Source: Ophioceras dolichostomum (Eukaryota; Ascomycota; Sordariomycetes; Magnaporthales; Ophioceraceae). From it: a DNA stretch of 64,000 nt. The stretch is taken from assembly GCA_003049485.1 (NCBI GenBank), contig PYST01000053.1, positions 1 through 64,000 on the forward strand, in the 5' to 3' direction. The notes under the pieces were generated by a model. That model had not been told where the DNA came from. It was given only the letters and a program-made list of their open reading frames with translations, and did no database searches. Of the stretch, positions 32,721 to 43,834 are shown piece by piece (the stretch's first letter is position 1; each line of letters opens with the position of its first letter). Made by a program: the position numbers and the translations under genes.

Positions 32721-34598
32721 ATGCGGAGACCTACCGTGGCATCGATCCGCGAGAGGGCCACGTCCGTCCATGCTTGGGAGCTCCCCAAGCAGGATGGCGC
32801 CCTCGCGCCCAAGCACGTCTGGGTAAGCTAGCAAAGGACGCGTTCTCGAAGCCCCATCAGATTCCCGATGTTGATGTTCGAGCGAGCTATGCCTGCCTGG
32901 CTAACTGAAGGATGTTTACACCCCATTCTCTCCTAAGACCAATAGGGACATGGACCCCACGCCGCCCGAGCACCGCACATGGAGCATCTACAGCATCATG
33001 GCCTACTGGGCGACCGACACCATCAACCTCGGCACCTGGCAGACCGCGGCCTCGATCCTCGCCGTGGGGCTCTCCTGGCGCGAGGCCCTCCCCATCATGG
33101 TGGTGGGCACCTTCTGCGTGTCGGTGCCCATGGTGCTCAACGGCGCGATCGGCTCCCGCCTGCACGTGCCCTTCTCCGTGATCGCCGCCGGCAGCTTCGG
33201 GTACTACCTGCGCTACTTCGCCATCGTGTCGCGGGCCGTGCTGGCGACCTTTTGGTTCGGGATCCAGTGCGCCAACGGGGGCAAGTGCATCACCATCATG
33301 CTGAGCGCGTGGGCGCCCTCGTACTGGGACATCCCCAATGCCCTGCCGGACTCGGCGGGGATCACGACAAGGGACATGTGCTCGTTCTTCTTGTTCTGGC
33401 TGATCCAGCTGCCACTGCTGCTCATCCACCCGACGAAGCTGCGCCCGCTGTTCTGGGCCAAGCTGGTCGCCGCGCCGGTGGCTGCCCTCGCGACCATGGG
33501 GTGGTGCATCCGCGAGGCCGGCGGCAGCGGGGGGAACATCTTCGACCAGCGGGCAGCGGTCAGCGGATCGCAGTACGCGTGGCTTTGGCTGTCGTGCATG
33601 ACGGCAGTGACTGGTTCCTGGGCCACCCTTGCGGTGAACATACCGGATTTTACCCGTTATTCACGTAGTCCTAGGGGCCAGTGGGTGCAGCTGCCGTTCA
33701 TTCCCGTGGTATTCACGGCGTGTGGCGTGCTGGGCATCGTCACCACTTCGGCGGCCGAGGTTTTCACGGGCGAGTACCTGTGGAACCCGCTCGATATCAT
33801 CTCGATCTGGCTTGGGTACGGCTCCGGCGGTAGGTGCGCAGCCTTCTTCGCAGCGCTGGCGTGGTATATCGCCACCGTGGGCACGAACATCACCGCCAAC
33901 TCCATCTCGGCGGCGAACGACTTGACGGTGCTGTTCCCTCGATGGGTGAATATTAGGCGAGGCTCTATGATCGCGGCTGTGGTGGGCGGCTGGGTGCTAG
34001 TGCCTTGGAAGATCCTGAGCTCGGCGGCCACGTTCTTGGCGTTTATGGGAGGATACTCCGGTAGGTTGAGCCTCCCAGTCGAAAAGGTCTGAAAACGAAG
34101 GGAGAACTGACTCTATTTTATCAACCAGTGTTCCTCGCCCCTCTTAGCGGCATCATGGCCGCGGACTTCTGGCTCGTCAAACGACAGCGCTACGACGTCC
34201 CAGGGCTCTACGACCCTGACGGCCGCTACCGCTTCCGCGGCGGTTTCAACTGGAGAGCCGCGGTGGCCTTCCTGGTCCCTGTCGCCCCGTCACTTCCTGG
34301 TTTGGCCCATAGCATCAGCGGTGAGCCCGCCGTGCAGATCTCGGAGGGCGCCAAGAACCTGTATTCGTTCGTCTGGCTGTTCAACTTCGTTGTCTCCGTA
34401 TTCCTCTACACGAGCCTCAGCTGGGTGTTCCCGGCTAAGGGGACGTTGGTGCACGAGACTATATGGGAGCTGGGTGCCATCGAGGGTGTTACAGATGAAA
34501 AGACGGCTGGTGCTGCGGCATCGTCTGAGGACCCGGTAGGAGTCGATGTGGAAAGGAAGGGCGGTGGGGAGAAAGTCACTACGGAGACGACGACTTAG
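32721..34598 (+). CDS. NCS1-family nucleobase/allantoin-type permease 1, 564 aa, three exons
   Basis: A membrane transporter of the nucleobase:cation symporter-1 family (Fur/Dal4/Fui1/Thi7 type) that imports uracil, uridine, allantoin, thiamine or related compounds. Exons 32721-32822, 32938-34060, 34129-34598 (1695 nt); junctions give KHVW|TNRDMDP and GGYS|VFLAPLSG. The cytosolic N terminus has WELPKQDG and the family motif TNRDMDPTPPEHRTW. Helix 1 has NLGTWQTAASILAVGLSWREA; later come RYFAIVSRAVLATFWFGIQ, PDFTRYS in helix 6, GTNITANSISAANDLTVLFP in helix 8 and SGIMAADFWLVKRQ near helix 10. The C-terminal tail is acidic. The start is the first in-frame ATG; the true N terminus could be longer. 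Substrate cannot be assigned. It shares orientation with permease 2, 1.5 kb downstream. Confidence 0.88.
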
Positions 34599-36073
34599 AC
34601 AGTTGAGAGTGTTTTATAGTAGTCGTATTCAGCGTCCACCCAGAGATCGCTCAAATAGTTCCCTCTTACAACTTGAAATTACAGCACTATACGACGCTTT
34701 ATTCCCGGCTTATTACGCTGCCCCAGAACGCTCATGGCTGCCGCTATCTATCCCTCACTTGTAAGGCTCCTGCTGTTTCCGAGGCGCGGTTTTCTTTCTC
34801 TCTGCGAATAAGTCGAACTTAGCAATAACTTGAAGCTTGTCCATTTTCGGCGCGTGTATACCTAAACAGTACAATTGCGTTGTGTCCAGTAAGAGTTTCG
34901 AATCTCCGACTCTGAACACACCAATAGTCGGCAGGTATTGGTGTGTATAAGTCTCGAGGAACAGAACTAATCACAACTAAAACTGATTCTATTTTCCAGC
35001 CCATTGTTTGATGAGCTGCGAAGTTGGGACTAGAACGTCTAATGTTTTCAGTCGTTGGGGTCTGCGTCTTTGAGAGCCTCCTATGTTCCTCAATTCCTTA
35101 ATTGTCGAGTCTCTTTCAGGTATGTTGTGCGGTGGGAAACCGGAGGCTGGGCAACCATTAGTTCATCAACTAACTTAAATACCTGCCGGATTTGTACCGC
35201 CTCACGTGAAACCCGTCACAGAGACAACTACGCGGCCAATTGGCCACTGATGGAAAGCCCATTGTATCGGGGAAAAGAGCATGCAAGATCTGCAGAAAGA
35301 GCCAAGACCCAAAACGGCGTCGCATTGGTTCGTGCCGATTCGGTCCATTTCGCACACTGAGCTGATAGTCTGCATCTGCCGAGGCCGCGATCGCGTGCGC
35401 TGATTGGCGGCCAGAAACCCAAAACAGCAGGTGTTGATAGCGTTCCCCCAGATCCCCGCACAGGGGAGCAGGGGGCAATCCCGCCACTAACGGTATTGGC
35501 GCGTTGGGGGGCTATCAAGCTCCACTCCACAAACATGCTGCTCAGACGGCCAAATCCGAGATGCCGCCTCACCTTTTGATCGCTGCTCTCTTCACTGCTC
35601 TCCAAGCTCGGCTGTCCCACTCCAGAGCAGCTTTCGGTGTGAGCGCAAGCTGACATCTCGTGTGCAGATTCTCGATTGGGGATAGCTGGCCCGCCCTGTT
35701 GGCCCCTCTTCCAGGGATGATCGGCCTTTTTCTCAAGGTGCCGAGTCGTGAATCGATGTGACAGGAGACTGACAGGGAGATAGGAACTTTCCATGCCTGG
35801 CTCTCCTACATGCCTCGGGGGATGCAGTGAGATTGGGGACCGGTTGGAGAGCTTCTCCAACCTGCTGCAGTGCGACCGTGGGGGAGAACAAGAGACCCAT
35901 CGCCACCTAAGATGGGAGAAAAGAGAAAAAATATGAAATAGGCGCACCCACGCTTATCCCGCGTCAAATCTGGACTACTCCCTTTCAGCGTGGTTTGCTT
36001 TTCTTGTCCTCCTCTTCTCTCACCTCACACCTTCTCCCAAATAAGTTGCCCGCGCCCCCGCGAGACGAACAAA
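34599..36073. other. Intergenic between the two NCS1 permeases
   Basis: No gene recognised. Long frames on the minus strand (35228-35947) start with GTG and look like shadow sequence. The last about 130 bases are the likely leader and promoter of permease 2, with a GATA site at 35953-35958. Confidence 0.6.
35953..35958 (-). promoter_or_regulatory. GATA-factor (AreA/Nit2-type) site upstream of NCS1 permease 2
   Basis: CTTATC on the plus strand is GATAAG on the minus strand, about 116 bases before the permease ATG. Such sites mediate nitrogen-limitation control of fungal nucleobase permeases. A single site is weak evidence. Confidence 0.3.
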
Positions 36074-38034
36074 ATGAGGGCCGCCGACTACGCCAAGGAG
36101 AAGGCGACCAACTTCCGCCATGCAGCGTCCTCGCCCTCGGCCTTCAAGGCCTGGCTCGAGGCGCCGTCGACGGTCCTGGACGAGCACGGGCGGCCGACCG
36201 GTGACCGGCGCGAGTCCTACCGGTGGACGAACGAGGACCTCAACCCGACGCCCGAGGAGAAGCGCACGTGGACGTGGCTCAACTTCGTCATCTTCTACTG
36301 GGGCCTGTCGTTCGGCAACTGGACGCTGGGCAGCACCATGGTCGGCATCGGACTCAACTGGTGGGAGGCCATCGTGGTCATCTTCGCGTCGCAGCTCATC
36401 TCCAGCATCGCCATGTTCTTCAACTCGCGCTGCGCGTCCGTCTACCACATCGGATACCCCGTCGTCGCCCGCTCCGTGTTCGGCATGTGGGGGAGCTTCT
36501 ACGTCGTCGGGGCGCGTGCGCTGCTGGCGGTGATTTGGTACGGGATTCAACGTGAGTATCTATCTACCCTGCCTGCTTGCCCGACCTGCCTTAGCTTGGT
36601 GTGACCAGATGTCTCTACCCACTCCAGATTGCACAAGACGCGATGCTGACTCTTGGAGGGGACGGAAGTGTACTCGGGCGCCAGCTTCGTGGCGGTGATG
36701 CTCCGCTGCGTGTTCGACGGCTATACGTCGATCCCGAACCACATCCCCGCCAGTGTCGGCATCACCACGGCCGGCATGCTGGCCTTCTTCCTGTTCTGGC
36801 TGGTGCACTTCCCGCTCTGCGCCTTCCGACCCTACCTTCTGCGCGGATTCTTCTGGTTCAAGATGATCGTCATGATCCCCGCCGTTTTTGGTCTGTTCAT
36901 CTTCTGCATGGTGAACACGAGCGCGAACCTCGGCAGCGTCTACACGGGCACCATCACCTCCGGCAAGGGCTGGTTCATCATGTCGGCCATCAACGCCGGC
37001 ATGGGCAACACGGCCTCCCTGATCACGAACCAGCCCGACATCGCGAGGTGGAGTCGTACCAGGTCGGGCGCCATGTGGTCTCAGCTCCTCACCAACCCCA
37101 TCGCCGTGACCCTGTCGGCGTCGCTGGGGATCTTGGCCACGGCGGCCATCAACAACTCGTGGGGCCTCGAGCTCTGGAACCCATGGGACCTCCTGAACGC
37201 GATCCTAGACCGGTACTGGCATGCGGGCTCTCGCACAGCCATCTTCCTCGCCGCATTCTGCTGGATGTTCAGCATCCTCGGCACGAACATCGCCGCGAAC
37301 ATGATCCCGTTCGGCTCGGACGTCACATTGCTGTTCCCGAAATACCTGACGATTCCCCGTGGCCAGTTCCTGGTCGAGTTCCTCGCCTACGCCATCTGCC
37401 CCTGGAAGATCCTCGCCTCGGCTAGCGTCTTTACCACTTTCCTGGCAGGGTACGGTCTGTTCATGGCTAGTGTTGCCGCAGTGATGATTGCAGACTGTAA
37501 GCTTTTCCCTTGCTCCTCACGTGGTGGCGCGCATGACGGTAGCTGGAATGGAATTTACCGAATTGGGAATGCTAACCGCTTTCGGCCTGGCCCCTGGCAC
37601 TCTCCCGTTTCCGTCTAGACTACCTCCTCACAAAGGGAAACGTTTTCGTGGGTTACCTCTACGACCCTACGAGCGCGAACAAGCACTACTACTACCACAA
37701 GGGCTGGAACGTGCAGGCTTACATCGCCTACCTGGCCGGCATCGCCCTTCCGTTTGCGGGCTTCGTGGGCACGTTGGGCGCGGACGTGTCGGAGGAGGCC
37801 ATGCACCTGGGCAGCCTGGGATGGATCATCTCGTTCGTCACCTCCTTCGTGCTCTACTCCGCCATCTGCATGGTCTGGCCGACAAAGAATCAGCGGCTAG
37901 TCAAGGAGCGCAACGCGAAGTGGGAAGAGATGGCTACCGAGGAGTTCGTCATGCCGGACGGGACCGTCATCACCGAGCAAGGGTCTGATGTCGGTGTTGT
38001 GGATGTCGAGGGCTCGAACAAGGCTAAATACTGA
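36074..38034 (+). CDS. NCS1-family nucleobase/allantoin-type permease 2, 573 aa, three exons
   Basis: Same superfamily as the gene at 32721 but clearly divergent from it. Exons 36074-36551, 36669-37496, 37619-38034 (1722 nt). The first intron ends in an unusual GGAAG acceptor preceded by CTGAC, joining WYGIQ to LYSGASF; the second has a GCTAACC branch site and joins IAD to YYLLTKGN. Family marks: RWTNEDLNPTPEEKRTW, FGNWTLGSTMVGIGLNWWEA (helix 1), YPVVARSVFGMWGSF (helix 3), SGASFVAVMLRCVF, ITTAGMLAFFLFWL, NQPDIARWSR (helix 6), GTNIAANMIPFGSDVTLLFP (helix 8) and YYLLTKGNVFVGYLYDP. The number of hydrophobic segments fits 12 helices. The tail holds EEFVMPDGTVI. Likely plasma-membrane uptake of uracil, allantoin, thiamine or a related ring compound; substrate unresolved. 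Confidence 0.92.
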
Positions 38035-38725
38035 CGGCAGACATGGCGGCGATCGTGTTGCTATAACTAATGACTGACTGCTTGCCTATGTAGGTACTTA
38101 GACGACCGAGCATCCTAGGGCTCGTTTTGAGCATTTATGAGTTATCCCTAGTGCCAAAAATATATGAGGAGATGATGCCATTCGAAAGCAATTGCAGCCA
38201 TCCCATCTGCTACTAGCCTCTTACGATCGCCAGCTCTTTCATTGGGTCACAGAAGGCGATTCGTTTGCGGCCAAACCGATGATCGGTGCAGTCAAAAAAG
38301 GAACCTTTGATAGATAGAACCTCCTTGGCTTTGCTTGAACAGATGCGGGAGTGGCGGATGACGACCCAAAGACGGCACACTGGGCCAAGGGGTAAAAAAG
38401 AAAAATTTGACCAGGAATGCTGGCCGTTGTCTAGGGTGTCGGGAATCGACCTTGCTTTCCTTTGTTTCCCCTTCTTCTCGTTCATTCCGTATGATCAATG
38501 CTTGCCTGCATGCGGAATGCCGTTCCTTGCGCGAACATTTTTACAGCTCCAGATATTTAGGCGTCGTTTGCCCCTTGGTATCTTCCTGCAACTTATACTT
38601 CCATTTTATTTTCGTTTTTCATTTCTCCTTCAACTCTTTCTGCGAAGCGTCAGTTACAATCGACTACATCACCCGAACAAGAACAAATTGATTCCAACAC
38701 AAGCTCCCTCATCCAACTATCCCTG
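38035..38725. other. Intergenic, permease 2 to orphan nuclear-type protein
   Basis: Contains the permease 3' end and a C/T-rich leader for the gene at 38726. No other feature seen. Confidence 0.6.
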
Positions 38726-41465
38726 ATGCTCAGTACGTTTTGGGGCGCGGGGCGGGCGAGTACGGCTGCGTCGGAGGCACCTACCAGTGCCGGCGAGTCG
38801 GGCTCAGGCGAACAGCCACAACAGGCGGAAAAGCCAAAGGCTGAGACCGCGGACGAGCGGCAGGAGCGGGTGAAGAAACGATGGCAGCCGGCCATCTCCA
38901 GCAACGACGAGGCTTTCATCGCACAGCACAGGGCGTATGTGGCTGAGTGGAGAAGTCTCGTCACGAAGCCTAGCGGAGACAGCCTGGCCGAGATCCTGGC
39001 GAGAGACTTCACGTCTCACGAGGCGGAACTTTTCGAGCGAGCCGACAAGACATCGTCCCCAGCTCTGGCTCTCCTACAGCAGGAGAACAGCGAGATCTAC
39101 CGCTCACTACTGCTCTCGGAGCGGTTCCGTGGCGTGAAGCTGATCTCGTCAGTGGATAAAGTGCCCTTCAAGCTCACCATGATGCACTTTGGTTTGCCTA
39201 TCGAGCCGCACGACTTTGTGAACCGCGGAGGCCCCGCGAAGGCCAAAAAAGGGGGCGCGGACGACGAGGACGAGGCAGGGCAGGAAACTCTAGGCGACAA
39301 GCAGCGGCCACTCCAATGGCTGGACAAATATAAGACGCCGACACGTGGGACGGAGGCTACTCGCAGTAAGTTGTTTTGCCCCTTATGCTAGTTCCGGTTC
39401 GACAAAGCAAGGTCGGCCATCTGGCGACGTCAGAAGCTGGGGCTAACCTGACCAAACTTTACTACCAGTTCCTAATGCGAAATTCGCGGATATCTATCCG
39501 CCGCCGACAAAGCTAATGCATTCAGCACACTACGCGACAGTGCCTGGCGGCATGCGGAGTTGGGTTGGGTTCGGGAACCAGGCCACGGATGGCGACGGCG
39601 ACGGCGACGACGATGATGCCGGTCTCCACGAGGACCAGTTCGACAAGGGTTTCGTCGGCCTTCGAGGTGAAGCCGGATGGCGAGAATTAGATGGGATACA
39701 GGGACATGATGGCGACTTTCAGCCCAGAACTTTTTCCCGAACCAGCCTCTCCGGAGCACCGTCTCCTAGATCTCTACCCGGCGTCTCGAGGGAGAAACCG
39801 CGGTATACCGGGAAATTTCCCTTCCCGGCCGTCCTTGCACACCCAGAGGACGAGTTCTATTGCCTCGTCTCGGGGAAAGCGGTGCCCAGACTGCAATGTG
39901 GCGTGCTTGCCCCGCAGGAGCAGAAGGACTTGATCCAGACGATGTCCATGTACAACGAGTCCATTGGGAAGCAACTCGTACACATCTGTCCCTACAACGG
40001 CTGCGGGAAGGTTCTCAATCAGGCGGACAGGGACGGCACAGACAAACACCTGCAGCCTCACAGCTCCAACATTTCCCTGCCTAGCAATCTGCATACTCAG
40101 GGACACCAGCACCCCTCGACCAACGGTGCGGCGCAACAACGGGGGCCTAGATTCCAAACGGTGCCAGGCTGGCCGGCTACTTGGGACGCTAGCGAGTCGT
40201 CTGCTGAGTCCACTGTGGCTGCACGAGGAGCTACCCCGAGCAGCGGGTTACATGCAGAGACGCGGACACGACGACGCCCGGTCTCGTTCGACATCGATGA
40301 CGGCGGAGTGAGCCTGAGTCCGGCCAAGCAGAGCCCGGCCAAGCAGGAGACAGGCAAGGCGAAGGTAGAGGAACCCCAGGAAAACCGAGGGGAGACACAT
40401 TCTATGAGCGACATGCTGACATCATTCCCATCATTCCCCGCGCAGCCCATGCCACCCGGAGCCCCTCACAGCCTCGCTGCTAGTAAGGCGGCTGCAGTGA
40501 AGGCGCCACTCGGGCGCGGGAAGGAGGCAGCAAAGGCGGCGGAACAGACTGTCACCCTCGCTATGACACCCGAATCTGATGACGACGGTATCGGGGAATC
40601 GCTGTCCAACACAAGGACAGAAGTAGGGAGTCATAATGCTTCCAGTGGTGCCGCGAGGCCCAAGAAGGGGAGGAGGTCCCGGGGCGCAGATCAGGATGGG
40701 GAGTACATCGACTCCGGCGACCAGGATGACGATGACAGCGAGATGGACATCGACTCCGGCGAGGATGGAGAGGAAGAAGTCCTTGACGAAGCCGGCCGCC
40801 CCATTCCCAACCGTGGCGGCAAGAGGAGGAATTTCGGCCCCAAGGACCCCACCTACCGTGACAAGGGCAAGTCCGGAAATGACTCCAGCGACAACGAGAA
40901 TCTGGAGAAGGAGGTCGTTGAGGAACCCCACGACAACCTCGTGATCGACCTCAACCGCGGCGTCGCCGGCAACCCCACCTTGCTCACGAAAAAGGGGCCA
41001 TCGCCGAACCTGCGCAATGCTCCTGCGACTCCGGCGGCCACGCAAGCTTGCCGGTCACTGCCGTCTCCCTCCCCTGCCCCTCCCCGCCCAGCCACGGCTG
41101 CCCTCACTCGCATCCCGGGTCCGGCGAAGAGAGGGGCCAAACGCAAGGCACCACGTACTTCTGCTCCCGGAGCCTCTGGTTCTACTGTTGTGCCGGCAGA
41201 CGCACCGGAAGCCCGACCCTCGAAGAGAGCGAAGACCGCAAGTACCCTCGTCCCTGTCATTCAAGTTGTACCTCCGCCCGACATCGAAACCGGGCCGTCG
41301 CCTTCCAGAGTAGCAGCCTTGGCGAATGGCAGGAAGCGGAAGGCGCCGCGTGGTGAGGGACAGTCCGCCGAAGATCCGGCGGCGAAGCGACTCCGTTCCG
41401 TTAAGGCCGTGTCAGAAATCATCAGTGAAAAGACGTCGGCGAAGAAGCCTGTCGCTACCGCCGCG

Positions 41466-41504
<39 letters not shown>

Positions 41505-41999
41505 GAGCGGGAGCAAGACAACGGCAGCGGAGAAGCGGCTACCACCATCGCCACCAACTCCCTGACCCTTGCCTCAGGCGCCACCACCAGCAATGCCACA
41601 GGCAAGATCAAGGGGAAGACGCCGGCCAAGGCGCCGACCAAGACACCCTCCAAGACTGCTGCACCGGCTCAGGCGGCCGAACCGACGCCGACGAAGACGG
41701 GGGTGATCAGGCGGACGGTCAAGGACGCCGACGACATGCCCCTTCAGAGGGGCGGGAAGGAGGTAGCCGATGCTGATACCGCGCCGGCTGAGCAGGAGCA
41801 GGAGGCCACGACGACAACGACGATAACGACAACGAAAAAGAAGCCTGCCGCTGCCGCTGCCAAAAAGAAGGCCACCGCCGCCACCACCACCACCGTCGTC
41901 GCCACTCCGGCAAAGGCTACTACTAAGAAGACGGCTGACGCCGCGGCGGCGAAGGGGAAGGGGAAGGAGACGGAAGACGGCGCCGAAGACGGTTACTGA
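38726..41999 (+). CDS. Large uncharacterised, probably nuclear protein with histone-H1-like tail, 1056 aa, two exons
   Basis: Exons 38726-39365 and 39469-41999 (3171 nt). The intron has a GTAAGT donor, a GGCTAACC branch site and an ACCAG acceptor, joining TR to IPNAKFADIYPPP. The first 400 or so residues look ordered: a helical part with RVKKRWQPAISSNDEAF and FRGVKLISSVDKVPFKLTM, then FPFPAVLAHPEDEFYCLVSG and a cysteine pair CPYNGCGKVL that could be half of a zinc site. The rest is low complexity: an acidic run (DSGDQDDDDSEMDIDSGEDG), basic patches resembling nuclear localisation signals (AKRGAKRKAPR, NGRKRKAPRG), a polyglutamine run from CAG repeats (about 41468-41503) and a Lys/Ala/Thr/Pro tail resembling linker histones (KTPAKAPTKTPSKTA). 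I do not recognise the family. A chromatin-linked role is only suggested by composition. Confidence 0.85.
41468..41503 (+). repeat. Coding (CAG)n run, polyglutamine
   Basis: About twelve consecutive CAG codons in the orphan nuclear-type protein gene. The run is pure, so it is probably length-variable. Confidence 0.85.
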
Positions 42000-43834
42000 G
42001 GGCACGCGTCGGTCGGGGTGTATTGCGGAGAGGAAGGCCCAGACGGTTGCCTGGTAATTAATAGGTAGATGGGGTGAATAAGTCGGGTTGGTCTGTTGCG
42101 GAGTTCGGATGGAATTGGTTTCCTTTTTCTACTTGTTTTTCTGCTTAACGCCATCGTTCTTTTTATCACCTTTTTCTATGTTACCCCTGAAGTTCGCCAA
42201 CTAATTTGGATTGAGATCTTGACAACCAACCCCCGTTCCGTCGGGTTTGTCAGTTTCTTGGTTGTTCGTTCTTTTGGCTGTTTAACTCTATCGTTCTCTC
42301 TTTTTTTGAGATTTTCTTTTGTTCCCCTTCCTTCCTTTGGTACCGGCCTGTCGCTTTTTCCCTTATACTCACTTACCTGGACATCTCGTGTCTCGCTAGA
42401 GTTGCTATACTTCGAGCCTTTCACAGCACCGTTATCCCTACTACCCACCTTCACTCTTCTCCAAGTTTCCTTTGTCTGACCGTGTATGGTAATGGAGGAG
42501 GTCGTGGCTATGGATGGAGGTGCGCTGTGACACGCCTTGACGGGCATTGACCCGGGGGTTAGGGAGGTACCTTAGGTATTCTTGGCCCGCCTGGAAGCGG
42601 CATCATTCCTTGAGACCTTTGATTTCCTTGAGCCGATCTTCTTTAGATAGAAATTAATCCCACCGCATACTCCCTTAAAGCAGCGTGCCTTTAGCAGTCC
42701 CGAAAACGGTTGTGTGAGGAACGAGATAGGGAGTCGGTGTCAGCCATGGAAGGCAGTCGGCACTTCAGATGTGGATGGGGGCTGGATCGGCGACCCGGCT
42801 GGCTGGCTTCTAAGCCGAACAAAATACAGTTTGGAAGTGTGTATATACACTGTCTAACGACTCCATTTAAAGCCAGTCCGCATAGTGCGATAAAGCCTCC
42901 TCACTGTGGGCCGAGATCCCTGTCCGCCGAACGGGAGTCGGGGTCGGGGACCTGGTTCCCATTAGCAAACGCCAACCAGTAGGAAGCTTTCCAGTGCAGT
43001 GACACGGTTCGTCTCGCTGCAGCGCAGCGACCTTGTGACGCAAGTTCATACATCCAACCACAGAGGCGACGCGGCAAGCATCGGCAGGCCGTCGGGTCAC
43101 CGAGCCAGCCCGGGGAACAGATCGATCAATGTTTGGTTCCCCAGCAGCCAGAGCGCTACCAAAAGCCACGATGGCTTCGCTGAATCCTTGTCGTTCTCAT
43201 ATCGCTTCTCTTCTTGGAACTGGTCAGCAGACCTTTGATAATCATCCTCCGCCTTGCTCGTTGTGGACGCGTGCGGAACCACCTCAGCCTGCCGACATCG
43301 CTCTAATACTACAAGTCACACATTGTCCACCGCCGCCACTGTTGGTCTCACTTGCCAGACCCAAATCGCCGACCTCTTTGAATAGAACTCCTGATACTTT
43401 GTAACTCACTCGGAGAACACTTGTCACTTCTCCGCCCCAATTGATCGGTCGCGGGGGCTGCAAAGTTGGAACAATGCGTCGATGACAGACGTCAGAAGTT
43501 CTGGGGTTTCGTTGAAAGCCTGGTTCGCATATCGTAGCGGTGCCCTTCTGCTCCATTGAGCGACTACCCGGTAAGGTTAGCCGTTCGTCTGTTTTCCATT
43601 GGCCATTCTCTCTGTCTTCTGTTACCAGTGTCCTGTCTTCTTTGCCTGTTCCATTCTTCTTTGCCTGTCACACCTCTGAGATTGTTATCAGCAGGACGCG
43701 GATTGCGTGTCTCCCAGAACATATTCTTGGGGACGAAGTCCCCGTCGGCCCCTACGAAGACGACTGCTGATGCTAACCCTTAGCAAATATCTCGACTAAA
43801 GGGTTTGCCGCAAACGAATCGCAGATTTCGAACG
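42000..43834. other. Intergenic, orphan protein 3' end to sulfite oxidase
   Basis: T-rich DNA to about 42480 looks like a 3' untranslated region. The rest is promoter and leader of the sulfite oxidase gene. No separate gene or repeat recognised; an upstream noncoding exon cannot be excluded. Confidence 0.6.

Noticed and set aside
35228..35947. 239-codon minus-strand frame before NCS1 permease 2
   Set aside because: Starts with GTG rather than ATG, lacks domains and lies in the permease promoter and leader.
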